Shown here: piece after piece, positions 1 to 5,902 of the stretch
Numbering within the stretch: the first letter of the stretch is position 1
How the letters are laid out: each line of letters starts with the position of its first letter
DNA from: Pseudomonas sp.
GTDB lineage: Bacteria > Pseudomonadota > Gammaproteobacteria > Pseudomonadales > Pseudomonadaceae
DNA length: 6,762 bases
Direction: 5' to 3'
Assembly: GCA_007117785.1 (NCBI GenBank)
Contig: SKFV01000310.1
Span: forward strand, 1 to 6,762
Program-made: the position numbers and the translations under genes
The notes under the pieces: model-generated
What the model was told of the DNA's origin: nothing
What the model saw: the letters and a program-made list of their open reading frames with translations, nothing else
The model's database searches: none

Positions 1-834
1 GAAGACCCGTTACGGGTACTGCGCGTTGCCCGCTTCGCAGCCCGCTACCATCACCTGGGGTTTCAGGTCGCACCAGAAACATTGAACCTGATGCGCGAAC
101 TGGCCGAGTCCGGCGAACTCCGTGCCCTCAGCGCCGAGCGCGTATGGAAGGAAATCAGCCGCGCACTGATGGAGCGCAACCCGGAGATCTTTGTGCATAC
201 CCTGCGCGACTGTGGCGCCCTGGTTGAATTGCTGCCGGAAGTGGACCGCCTGTTCGGCGTACCCCAGCCGGAGCAACACCATCCCGAAGTGGATACCGGC
301 ATCCACCAGTTACTGGTACTGCAACAGGCCGCACGCCTGGCACTGCCAATGGCGGCTCGCTGGGCGTGTCTGCTGCATGATCTGGGCAAGGGACTGACAC
401 CGGAAGAACACTGGCCGAAACACCATGGCCATGAAAAGAAAGGCCTGGCGACGGTGAAGGCCGTCAACCAGCGGGTAAAGGCGCCGCGTGAATGTCAGGA
501 GCTGGCGCTGCTGGTATGTGAGTACCACACCCACTGCCACCGCGCGCTGGAGTTGCGCCCGGAGACCCTGCTGAAACTGTTCAAGGCCTTCGACATCTAC
601 CGCCGGCCCGAGCGCTTCGAGCAATTCCTCGGCGCTTGCCAGGCCGATGCCCAGGGACGGACGGGGCTGGAGGACAGACTCTACCCTCAGGCCGATTACC
701 TGCGCAAGGCCGCCGAGCACGCTCGCGCTGTCAGCGTACAACCGCTACTAGAGCAGGGTTTGCAGGGGGCAGAGCTGGGCAAGGCGCTGGAAAAAGCTCG
801 ACTGCATGCCGTGGCGGCCTTCAAGACCGACTGA
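1..834 (+). CDS. cca: CCA tRNA nucleotidyltransferase, multifunctional HD-domain form (5' truncated by window)
   Basis: The enzyme adds or repairs the CCA end of tRNAs from CTP and ATP without a nucleic-acid template. Reading frame 1 is open from the first base to TGA at 832-834, giving 277 codons; compared with E. coli Cca (about 410 residues) roughly the first 130 residues, with the nucleotidyltransferase DxD site, lie outside the window. The visible part opens with EDPLRVLRVARFAARY, the arginine-rich motif that reads the incoming nucleotide in class II enzymes. ERVWKE follows at about codon 47. An HD phosphohydrolase domain then follows, with the His of DTGIH at codon 102 and the HD pair of LLHDLGKG at codons 126-127, then WPKHHGHE. 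The HD domain marks the gammaproteobacterial multifunctional form, known for 2'-phosphatase, 2',3'-cyclic phosphodiesterase and phosphatase activity. It converges on folK with 22 bases between stop codons. Identification is very secure. Confidence 0.97.
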   Translation, partial: EDPLRVLRVARFAARYHHLGFQVAPETLNLMRELAESGELRALSAERVWKEISRALMERNPEIFVHTLRDCGALVELLPEVDRLFGVPQPEQHHPEVDTGIHQLLVLQQAARLALPMAARWACLLHDLGKGLTPEEHWPKHHGHEKKGLATVKAVNQRVKAPRECQELALLVCEYHTHCHRALELRPETLLKLFKAFDIYRRPERFEQFLGACQADAQGRTGLEDRLYPQADYLRKAAEHARAVSVQPLLEQGLQGAELGKALEKARLHAVAAFKTD

Positions 835-856
835 AACCAGGTCTCCTCAAAGGAGC

Positions 857-1402
857 TCAGTGCTGATCAGTGATATCTGCATACGCGCGCAACAACGCGT
901 CTGGTGTCAGTTCCTGCCCTTGCCACGCAAAGGCGACCGGCCAGAGCTGTTGCGCGCCCGACCACTCGGCCCAGAGCGCCGCATAGCAGCGCCCATCACC
1001 CGGCAAGCGAGCCTGCGGCAGCAAGAGTGCCAATGGCCAGAGCACAAAGGCATTACGCGTAGTCTCCGGACGCGGCAATTGAATCCCGGCATGCTCGCCG
1101 CTCAACTCACCGTAACAGAGCACATCGATATCCAGCGTAATCTTGCCAGGGTCTGGGGTTTGCCTACGACCACACACGCTCTCAATGGCCTTGAGTGCAG
1201 ACAACAGATCAGCCAGTGAAAGATGGGTATCTGCCGCTACCACCAGGTTGTAAAACGGCCGCCCATTGACCCCGACCGCCTCGCTTTCAAACAGCGGAGA
1301 CACCTGCAGCGCTCCCAGCAAGGCCTGCAGCGCATCCAGCCCGCGACAGATGTAGGTTTCACGCTGAATATTGCTGCCTACGCCCAACAACACCCGGGTC
1401 AT
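857..1402 (-). CDS. folK: FolK-type 6-hydroxymethyl-7,8-dihydropterin pyrophosphokinase, divergent paralogue
   Basis: HPPK transfers pyrophosphate from ATP to 6-hydroxymethyl-dihydropterin, the step before dihydropteroate synthase in folate synthesis. The 181-residue product has the family start LLGVGSN (5-11), the pterin-side segment FYNLVV (50-55) and the metal-binding LDIDVLCYG (90-98) with D91 and D93 matching E. coli D95 and D97. R79 matches E. coli R82. Other active-site positions differ: by my alignment E. coli R92 falls on I88 (K87 is next to it), H115 on R111 and R121 on N117. I recall the copy next to folB in Pseudomonas as a second HPPK-like family distinct from the main folK, so the substitutions may be family-wide. 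The ATG at 1402 overlaps the folB stop as ATGA, and GGTGAG lies 8 bases upstream, so translation is probably coupled. The fold is secure; full activity is less so. Confidence 0.88.
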   Translation of the reverse strand: MTRVLLGVGSNIQRETYICRGLDALQALLGALQVSPLFESEAVGVNGRPFYNLVVAADTHLSLADLLSALKAIESVCGRRQTPDPGKITLDIDVLCYGELSGEHAGIQLPRPETTRNAFVLWPLALLLPQARLPGDGRCYAALWAEWSGAQQLWPVAFAWQGQELTPDALLRAYADITDQH

Positions 1403-1761
1403 GCCGGCCGCTCACCCCGCTCGATCAACACCCCAACGCCGCCCGTGGCGGTTGGAATCGCGGTTGGCTTGGTCACGCGCAAGCGCAACCAGCGGATGCC
1501 GAACTCCTTATGCAGCAGCGCCGCGACGGTTTCCGCCAGGGTTTCCACCAATTGAAAGCTGCTGTCTTGCACCAGCGTCTGTACCCGCTCGGTGACTACG
1601 GCGTAATCCAGCGTGGCCGTCAGGTCATCACCCGCCGCTGCGGCGCGAATGTCCCAGGCCATATCCAGATCCAGTACCAGTGGCTGACGAATGGTGCGCT
1701 CCCAGTCATAGACACCAATCACTGCGTCCAGCTGCAAGCCCTTGATAAAAACCTGATCCAC
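1399..1761 (-). CDS. folB: Dihydroneopterin aldolase
   Basis: FolB cleaves 7,8-dihydroneopterin to 6-hydroxymethyl-7,8-dihydropterin and glycolaldehyde, producing the FolK substrate; many members also epimerise to dihydromonapterin. The protein has 120 residues, the usual length for the family, which forms ring-shaped oligomers in the cytosol. Expected catalytic residues are present: E21 in the IGVYDWER motif, Y53 in TLDYAVV, E73 in FQLVETLAE (pterin anchoring) and K98 in RVTKP. The start is GTG at 1761. The next in-frame stop upstream is 18 bases away and no other start codon lies between, while GTGAGG sits 5 bases before the GTG. An ATG at 1763 is out of frame. It is the promoter-proximal gene of a folB-folK pair and is divergent from plsY. 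Confidence 0.96.
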   Translation of the reverse strand: MDQVFIKGLQLDAVIGVYDWERTIRQPLVLDLDMAWDIRAAAAGDDLTATLDYAVVTERVQTLVQDSSFQLVETLAETVAALLHKEFGIRWLRLRVTKPTAIPTATGGVGVLIERGERPA

Positions 1762-1766
1762 ATGCG

Positions 1767-1772
1767 CCTCAC
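1767..1772 (-). promoter_or_regulatory. Ribosome binding site fixing the folB GTG start
   Basis: On the minus strand GTGAGG stands 5 bases before the GTG at 1761. It supports GTG rather than the overlapping out-of-frame ATG at 1763-1761, which would read MWIR and does not give FolB. Confidence 0.65.
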
Positions 1773-1778
1773 TTGTCC

Positions 1779-1784
1779 ATTACA
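1779..1784 (-). promoter_or_regulatory. Possible -10 box for folB-folK in the folB/plsY divergent gap
   Basis: The minus strand reads TGTAAT here, five of six bases of the sigma-70 -10 consensus, 17 bases before the folB GTG. No convincing -35 hexamer is found at 16-18 bases upstream, where the DNA belongs to the plsY leader. The gap between the two start codons is only 51 bp, so promoters for both genes must be interleaved or lie partly inside the neighbour. On the plus strand TTGTCC (1773-1778) and GGTTAT (1795-1800), 16 bases apart, are the best but weak candidate for plsY; a plsY transcript from it would have almost no leader. Confidence 0.3.
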
Positions 1785-1812
1785 CTGTCGTTTTGGTTAT
1801 TGAGGCTGCGCC

Positions 1813-2397
1813 ATGTCCGCAACCTGGTTGATTTTGCTGCTGCTTGCCTACCTGCTCGGCTCAATCTCTTTTGCCGTGGTACTCAGCCGCTGGGGCAAGC
1901 TGCCCGACCCGCGCCAGTTTGGTTCCGGCAATCCGGGCGCGAGCAATATGTTGCGCCTGGGCCGACGCTCACTGGCGATCGGTACCTTGTGCGGTGATGC
2001 CGGCAAAGGTGCACTGGCGGTAGCCCTGGGTGCCTGGTTCGGGCTAAGCAGCGAACAGCAGGGCTGGCTCGCGCTGGCTGCCATTGTTGGTCATATGCTG
2101 CCGTTGTTCCACCACTTTCGCGGCGGCAAAGGGGTCGCTACAGCTGCCGGCACCCTGCTGGTGCTGGCTTGGCCGCTCGGCGTGCTGCCTGCCCTGCTCT
2201 GGGCCGGGATCTTTGCCTGGCAACGCATGGCTTCGCTGGCCTCGATGTTTACCTGTCTGGCACTGCTGCCCCTCACACTTTGGCTATATCCAGCCCTGCT
2301 GCCGCCCATCAGCCTGATGGTTGCCCTGATTCTGCTGCGTCACCGGCTCAATCTGGGTCGCTTGCTGACCGGCAAGGAGCCGCGCTTTCGTCGTTAA
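1813..2397 (+). CDS. plsY: Glycerol-3-phosphate acyltransferase PlsY
   Basis: PlsY transfers an acyl group from acyl-phosphate (made by PlsX) to glycerol-3-phosphate, giving lysophosphatidic acid, the first step of the membrane phospholipid pathway. It is an inner-membrane protein. The 194 residues are very hydrophobic, with about five membrane segments beginning at residues 3-25. The three conserved cytosolic motifs are present: SGNPGASN (38-45), GHMLPLFHHFRGGKGVAT (93-110) with the glycine-rich phosphate loop, and the C-terminal RHRLN followed by GKEPRF (176-192). The length matches other PlsY proteins (about 190-205). TGAGG at 1801-1805, 7 bases before the ATG, supports the start. It is divergent from folB and convergent on tsaD, with interlocking stop codons. 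The old names ygiH and yneS refer to the same family. Very secure. Confidence 0.97.
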   Translation: MSATWLILLLLAYLLGSISFAVVLSRWGKLPDPRQFGSGNPGASNMLRLGRRSLAIGTLCGDAGKGALAVALGAWFGLSSEQQGWLALAAIVGHMLPLFHHFRGGKGVATAAGTLLVLAWPLGVLPALLWAGIFAWQRMASLASMFTCLALLPLTLWLYPALLPPISLMVALILLRHRLNLGRLLTGKEPRFRR

Positions 2398-3422
2398 GCG
2401 AGTGCTGGCAGTTGATCCAACGGCCAGCGGGCACGGGTAATCAGCCCTCCCTCATCCTGCTGCCCGGCCAGCAGCCGCTGGCAACCGGCATAGGCAATCA
2501 TGGCGCCGTTATCGGTACAGAATACCGGCCGCGCATAGAACACCTCGGCATGTAGCCCGGCAGTCATTTTCTCCAGCGCCTGACGCAAGTGCTGATTGGC
2601 ACTGACGCCACCGGCCATTACCAGGGTTTTCATTCCGGTCGCCTTGAGCGCACGACGACACTTGATCACCAGCGTCTCGACCACCGCCTGCTCGAAGGCC
2701 CGGGCAATATCCGCCTGGGTCTGCTGACTGGTATCGCCATTACGCTGGCATTCATGCCAGGCATTCAGTACGGCCGTTTTCAGGCCACTGAAGCTGAAAT
2801 CCAACCCTGGCCGATCAGTCATCGGCCGCGGAAAGACAAAGCGTCCGGGCTGCCCCTGCTGCGCCAGTTTCGCAATCTCCGGCCCGCCTGGATAGGGTAA
2901 TCCCATCAGCTTGGCCGTCTTGTCGAAGGCTTCACCGGCAGCATCATCCAGCGACTCACCAAGCAGCCGGTACTGGCCGATATCATCGACCTGCACCAAC
3001 TGGGTATGTCCGCCAGAAACCAGCAGGGCGACAAAAGGAAAGGCCGGCGGCCGCGCTTCGAGCATGGGCGCCAACAGATGCCCTTCCATATGATGCACAC
3101 CCAGCGCCGGCACCCGCCAGGCATGCGCCGTGGCGCGGGCAAAGGCGCCACCGACCAGCAAAGCGCCAACCAGTCCGGGGCCCGCGGTATAGGCCACACC
3201 ATCGACCGCGCCAATGGGCAGGTCCGCCTTGGCAAAGACATCGCGCACCAGCGGAACCAGTCGCTTGACGTGATCCCTCGAGGCCAGCTCCGGCACCACG
3301 CCGCCATAGATCCGATGCAAGTCGATCTGACTGAAGAGCGCGTCTGCCAGCAAGCCGCGCTCACTGTCATAGAGCGCAATGCCGGTTTCATCGCAGGAGG
3401 TTTCAATACCCAGAACACGCAT
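2394..3422 (-). CDS. tsaD: tRNA N6-threonylcarbamoyladenosine transferase TsaD
   Basis: TsaD transfers the threonylcarbamoyl group from threonylcarbamoyl-AMP (made by TsaC) to A37 of ANN-reading tRNAs, acting with TsaB and TsaE. It was formerly annotated as the O-sialoglycoprotein endopeptidase Gcp. The ASKHA-fold protein has 342 residues (E. coli 337). It begins MRVLGIETSCDETG, the standard N-terminus. Metal ligands are seen as H111 and H115 in HHMEGH and D304 in FCTDNGAMIAYAG; nucleotide-binding elements include SGGHTQL (136-142), PYPGGPEI (176-183) and MAGGVSANQ (269-277). The frame stays open upstream for another 48 codons to an ATG at 3566, but that extension is not family-like and would run over the rpsU promoter region, so ATG 3422 is chosen. 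No good Shine-Dalgarno sequence precedes it, so initiation may be weak. Divergent from rpsU, as in E. coli. Confidence 0.97.
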   Translation of the reverse strand: MRVLGIETSCDETGIALYDSERGLLADALFSQIDLHRIYGGVVPELASRDHVKRLVPLVRDVFAKADLPIGAVDGVAYTAGPGLVGALLVGGAFARATAHAWRVPALGVHHMEGHLLAPMLEARPPAFPFVALLVSGGHTQLVQVDDIGQYRLLGESLDDAAGEAFDKTAKLMGLPYPGGPEIAKLAQQGQPGRFVFPRPMTDRPGLDFSFSGLKTAVLNAWHECQRNGDTSQQTQADIARAFEQAVVETLVIKCRRALKATGMKTLVMAGGVSANQHLRQALEKMTAGLHAEVFYARPVFCTDNGAMIAYAGCQRLLAGQQDEGGLITRARWPLDQLPALA

Positions 3423-3469
3423 AATGGAGCCAACCAATGGATAATTGCTGTGCCGCGCATCATAATGCC

Positions 3470-3523
3470 CCGCGCCCGTGCAAGCCAGTCCCGGCGCGGC
3501 ATTTGCCGCCCGGCGGCAGCGCC
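3470..3523. repeat. Cluster of overlapping GC-rich inverted repeats in the tsaD/rpsU divergent region
   Basis: This stretch contains several mutually exclusive pairings. CCGCGCC (3470-3476) matches GGCGCGG (3493-3499). GCGGCA (3496-3501) and GCGGCA (3513-3518) can each pair with the single TGCCGC between them (3504-3509). GGCGC (3493-3497) also matches GCGCC (3519-3523), enclosing the second hairpin. A further TGCCGCG at 3451-3457 matches CGCGGCA (3495-3501). It lies 50-100 bases upstream of the tsaD start and upstream of the rpsU promoter. No T-run follows on either strand. Role unknown: possibly a tsaD leader structure or a small palindromic repeat. Confidence 0.45.
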
Positions 3524-3560
3524 TAAGGTGCACAGCCGGTAAAGAAAAGCCAAACAGGCT

Positions 3561-3589
3561 TTGCATTCACCGATGTTAGGCGTTAATAT
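3561..3589 (+). promoter_or_regulatory. Probable sigma-70 promoter of the rpsU-dnaG-rpoD operon
   Basis: TTGCAT (3561-3566) and TAATAT (3584-3589) are separated by 17 bases, the optimal sigma-70 spacing, with 3/6 and 4/6 consensus matches. It is the only well-spaced pair I see in the 245-bp region between tsaD and rpsU. It predicts a transcript start near 3596 and a leader of about 70 bases. The rest of the region (3590-3667) holds the rpsU ribosome binding site GAGAAAGG (3654-3661) and a weak GCCG/CGGC stem (3616-3634). No LexA-type box was found, unlike the E. coli operon. Confidence 0.5.
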
Positions 3590-3667
3590 CCGCTCCCCTT
3601 GAAATGCAATGTGTCGCCGACTTGTTTCAGCGGCATGACTTACGAACAGTTTTGAGAAAGGTACGAA

Positions 3668-3883
3668 ATGCCTGCCGTCAAAGTTAAAGAAAACGAACCC
3701 TTCGACGTGGCCCTGCGCCGCTTCAAGCGCTCCTGCGAAAAGGCCGGTGTACTTGCCGAAGTCCGTCGCCGTGAGTTCTACGAAAAGCCCACTACCGAGC
3801 GTAAGCGCAAGGCTGCTGCAGCCGTCAAGCGTCACGCCAAGAAGCTGCAACGCGAACAGCGTCGCCGCGAGCGTCTGTACTGA
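3668..3883 (+). CDS. rpsU: Small ribosomal subunit protein bS21
   Basis: bS21 is a small basic protein of the 30S subunit, near the anti-Shine-Dalgarno end of 16S rRNA, and helps initiation on natural mRNAs. The 71 residues are the exact family length. The N-terminal half, from KENEPFDVALRRFKR through EKAGVLAEVRRREFYEK, is almost identical to E. coli S21; the C-terminal half is a lysine/arginine-rich helix ending RERLY. The strong site AAAGG lies 6 bases before the ATG. It is the first gene of the macromolecular synthesis operon. A large hairpin begins 10 bases after the stop codon, and a T-run hairpin follows before dnaG, so rpsU mRNA can be made in excess of dnaG. Confidence 0.99.
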   Translation: MPAVKVKENEPFDVALRRFKRSCEKAGVLAEVRRREFYEKPTTERKRKAAAAVKRHAKKLQREQRRRERLY

Positions 3884-3893
3884 GTTCTGCCTA

Positions 3894-3936
3894 GCCGTTC
3901 TGCCTGACTCCCACGCGAGTCGGCACACTGAACGGC
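3894..3936 (+). other. Nested RNA hairpin directly after rpsU (no T-run)
   Basis: Starting 10 bases after the rpsU stop, GCCGTTC (3894-3900) pairs with GAACGGC (3930-3936), TGCC (3901-3904) with GGCA (3922-3925), and GACTC (3906-3910) with GAGTC (3917-3921) around the loop CCACGC. That is 16 perfect pairs interrupted by a one-base bulge and a four-base bulge. It is followed by CTGTCGG rather than a run of T, so it is not a standard terminator. A 3'-end stability or processing element for rpsU mRNA is the likeliest role, by inference. Confidence 0.6.
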
Positions 3937-3958
3937 CTGTCGGTATCCAGCGCACAGG

Positions 3959-3995
3959 TCCAGCCTTCCAGATTATGGAAACCGGCTGGATTTTT
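3959..3995 (+). terminator. Intrinsic terminator or attenuator between rpsU and dnaG
   Basis: TCCAGCC (3959-3965) pairs with GGCTGGA (3984-3990). TTCCA (3966-3970) pairs with TGGAA (3976-3980) around the loop GATTA, leaving a three-base ACC bulge on the 3' side. TTTTT follows immediately at 3991-3995. It ends 29 bases before the dnaG ATG, and I find no promoter between it and dnaG, so dnaG should be reached only by read-through. The E. coli operon has a partial terminator at the same place that limits primase expression. Confidence 0.8.
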
Positions 3996-4024
3996 GCGTT
4001 CCTGACCACTTTGCGAGGCGTGCC

Positions 4025-5890
4025 ATGGCCGGATTGATCCCCCAGGGCTTCATCGACGACCTGCTGGCCCGCACCGATATTGTTGAGGTGGTCGGCGACC
4101 GCATCAAGCTGAAAAAGGCCGGCAAGAACTTTTCCGCGCTCTGCCCCTTCCACAACGAGAAGTCGCCCTCGTTCAGCGTCAGTCCGGACAAGCAGTTCTA
4201 TTACTGCTTTGGCTGCGGCGCTGGCGGTAACGCTATCGGCTTCTTGATGGATCACGACCGTCTGGAGTTTCCGGAAGCGGTTGAAGCCTTGGCCCGACAA
4301 GCCGGCGTCGAAGTGCCGCGGGAAGAGTCCGTGCGCGGTTCGCGCAACGCGCCCAGCGTTCGCAAGGACAGCCCGTTGTACGAGCTGCTGGAGGTTGCCG
4401 ATGGCTACTATCGCCAGCAGTTGCGCCACCACGCACAACGCGAGCGCGCAGTCGATTACCTGAAAGGCCGCGGCCTCAGCGGGCAAATCGCCAAGCGCTT
4501 TGGCGTCGGCTTTGCGCCGCCCGGGTGGGACAACCTGATGACCCATCTGGTGCGCGAAAAACATGAAGTCAAACAGCTGATCGATGCCGGCCTGGTGATC
4601 GACAACGAGGACAACGGCCGCCGCTACGACCGCCTGCGCGACCGGATCACCTTTCCGATCCGCGACAGCCGAGGTCGGGTGGTTGGTTTTGGCGGGCGGG
4701 TACTGGGTGACGACAAGCCCAAGTATCTGAACTCGCCGGAAACCCCGATTTTTCACAAAGGCCGCGAGCTCTACGGCCTGTTCGAGGCGCGCCAGGCCAA
4801 CCGCCAGCTGACCGACATTCTGGTGGTCGAAGGCTATATGGATGTGATTGCTCTGGCCCAGCAAGGCATCACCAATGCCGTCGCCACCCTGGGCACCGCT
4901 ACCACTGAAGACCACCTGAAGCGTCTGTTTCGTATCGTCAACCAGGTCGTGTTCTGCTTCGACGGCGACAACGCCGGCCGCAAGGCCGCCTGGCGCGCAC
5001 TGGAAAATGCCCTGCCGGTGATGACCGACGGTCGCCAGGTGCGCTTCATGTTCTTGCCCGACGGTGAAGACCCGGATAGCCTGGTCCGCAGCGAAGGCGC
5101 CGACGCCTTCCGTGCACGCCTGGCACAACAGGCATTGCCGCTGAGCGATTACCTGCTAAGGCACCTGAGCGAAGAGGTCAACAGTGACAGCCTCGAAGGC
5201 AAGGCGCATGTCGCCAGCCTGGCGCTACCACTGATCGAACAGATCCCCGGCAACATGCTCAAGCGTCTGCTGCGCCAGGAACTCGAGCGCCGCACCGGCA
5301 TGGATCTCGACAGCCTGCCGCCACCGCCGTCACCGACACCGCGTGCAGATGACGAACCACCGCCGGACTATGACTATCCTGACCGGGCCGACGAATCCGA
5401 CGCCGAGCACTGGCCGGAGCAACCGCGCCGCAGCAAGGCACGCAAACGCGACATGCCGCATCAGGTCGAGAGCCCGATGATCAAGGCCACACGCACTCTG
5501 CTGCACCACCCGTATCTGGCCGCCACGGTAGACCAGATCGAACGCCTGACTGATGAAGTCAGCGATGAAGGCCAACTGCTGGTTGCCCTGATTCGCAGCC
5601 TGCAGCAGAACCCGCAGCAAACCACCATTCAATTGCTGGCGCGCTGGCATGGAACCGCCCTGGGTGACCAGCTCAGCGAACTGGCCGAACAGGAATGGTT
5701 GCTGAATAGTTCCAGCGCCAACCTTGAACAGCAGTTTTTCGACACCATAGCTATACTGATGGCCAGGCAAGAAGAACGGCACATCGAACAGCTACTGGCC
5801 AAAGCAGCGGAAGTACCGCTCACAACCGAGGAAAAGCAGCAACTCAGAACACTGCTGAGTAGCCGCAATACACCCGTAGCCGACCAATGA
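4025..5890 (+). CDS. dnaG: DNA primase DnaG
   Basis: DnaG makes the short RNA primers for leading- and lagging-strand replication and is recruited to the fork by the DnaB helicase. The 621-residue protein has all three expected parts. The N-terminal zinc-binding domain carries C40, H43, C61 and C64 (CPFHNEKSPSF, then YYCFGCG). The polymerase core includes the basic and YLNSPET segments and the TOPRIM acids E269 (VVEGYMDVI) and D313/D315 (CFDGDNAGRKAA). The C-terminal helicase-binding domain covers about 480-621. A proline-rich then acidic linker covers residues about 431-470, with a basic patch RRSKARKR at 468-475. GAGG at 4015-4018, 6 bases before the ATG, supports the start. No yqeY gene separates it from rpsU. 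Very secure. Confidence 0.99.
   Translation: MAGLIPQGFIDDLLARTDIVEVVGDRIKLKKAGKNFSALCPFHNEKSPSFSVSPDKQFYYCFGCGAGGNAIGFLMDHDRLEFPEAVEALARQAGVEVPREESVRGSRNAPSVRKDSPLYELLEVADGYYRQQLRHHAQRERAVDYLKGRGLSGQIAKRFGVGFAPPGWDNLMTHLVREKHEVKQLIDAGLVIDNEDNGRRYDRLRDRITFPIRDSRGRVVGFGGRVLGDDKPKYLNSPETPIFHKGRELYGLFEARQANRQLTDILVVEGYMDVIALAQQGITNAVATLGTATTEDHLKRLFRIVNQVVFCFDGDNAGRKAAWRALENALPVMTDGRQVRFMFLPDGEDPDSLVRSEGADAFRARLAQQALPLSDYLLRHLSEEVNSDSLEGKAHVASLALPLIEQIPGNMLKRLLRQELERRTGMDLDSLPPPPSPTPRADDEPPPDYDYPDRADESDAEHWPEQPRRSKARKRDMPHQVESPMIKATRTLLHHPYLAATVDQIERLTDEVSDEGQLLVALIRSLQQNPQQTTIQLLARWHGTALGDQLSELAEQEWLLNSSSANLEQQFFDTIAILMARQEERHIEQLLAKAAEVPLTTEEKQQLRTLLSSRNTPVADQ
5723..5750 (+). promoter_or_regulatory. 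Candidate sigma-32 (heat-shock) promoter for rpoD inside dnaG
   Basis: CTTGAA (5723-5728) and CACCATAG (5743-5750) are 14 bases apart. This fits the RpoH pattern of CTTGAA, 13-15 bases, then CCCCATNT, with six of six and CCAT core matches. It lies in the last tenth of dnaG, about 220 bases before the rpoD ATG. The E. coli operon has its heat-shock promoter for rpoD at this place. A nearby TATACT (5752-5757) has no -35 box at a usable distance. Confidence 0.5.
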
Positions 5891-5902
5891 AAAGCTATCC
5901 AA

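Noticed and set aside
843..855. Hairpin CTCCT/AGGAG between the cca and folK stop codons as a bidirectional terminator
   Set aside because: Only a 5-bp stem with a three-base loop and no T-run on either strand.
806..1219. Open frames of 100-140 codons on the plus strand opposite folK and folB (also 1223-1555 and 1510-1803)
   Set aside because: They mirror confidently identified genes and have no family resemblance or good ribosome binding sites.
3423..3566. A 48-residue N-terminal extension of TsaD from an upstream ATG
   Set aside because: The family begins at MRVLGIETSCDETG. The extension is not conserved-looking and would cover the rpsU promoter region.
3937..3957. CTGT...ACAG as a LexA/SOS box near dnaG
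   Set aside because: The half sites are 13 bases apart instead of the 8 needed, and the position is downstream of rpsU rather than at its promoter.
2906..5128. A 740-codon open frame on the minus strand, antisense to rpsU and most of dnaG and overlapping the start of tsaD
   Set aside because: It runs opposite strongly conserved rpsU and dnaG and, in another frame, through the N-terminal part of tsaD. The protein shows no recognisable domain. Long antisense frames are common opposite GC-rich genes with strong third-position bias.
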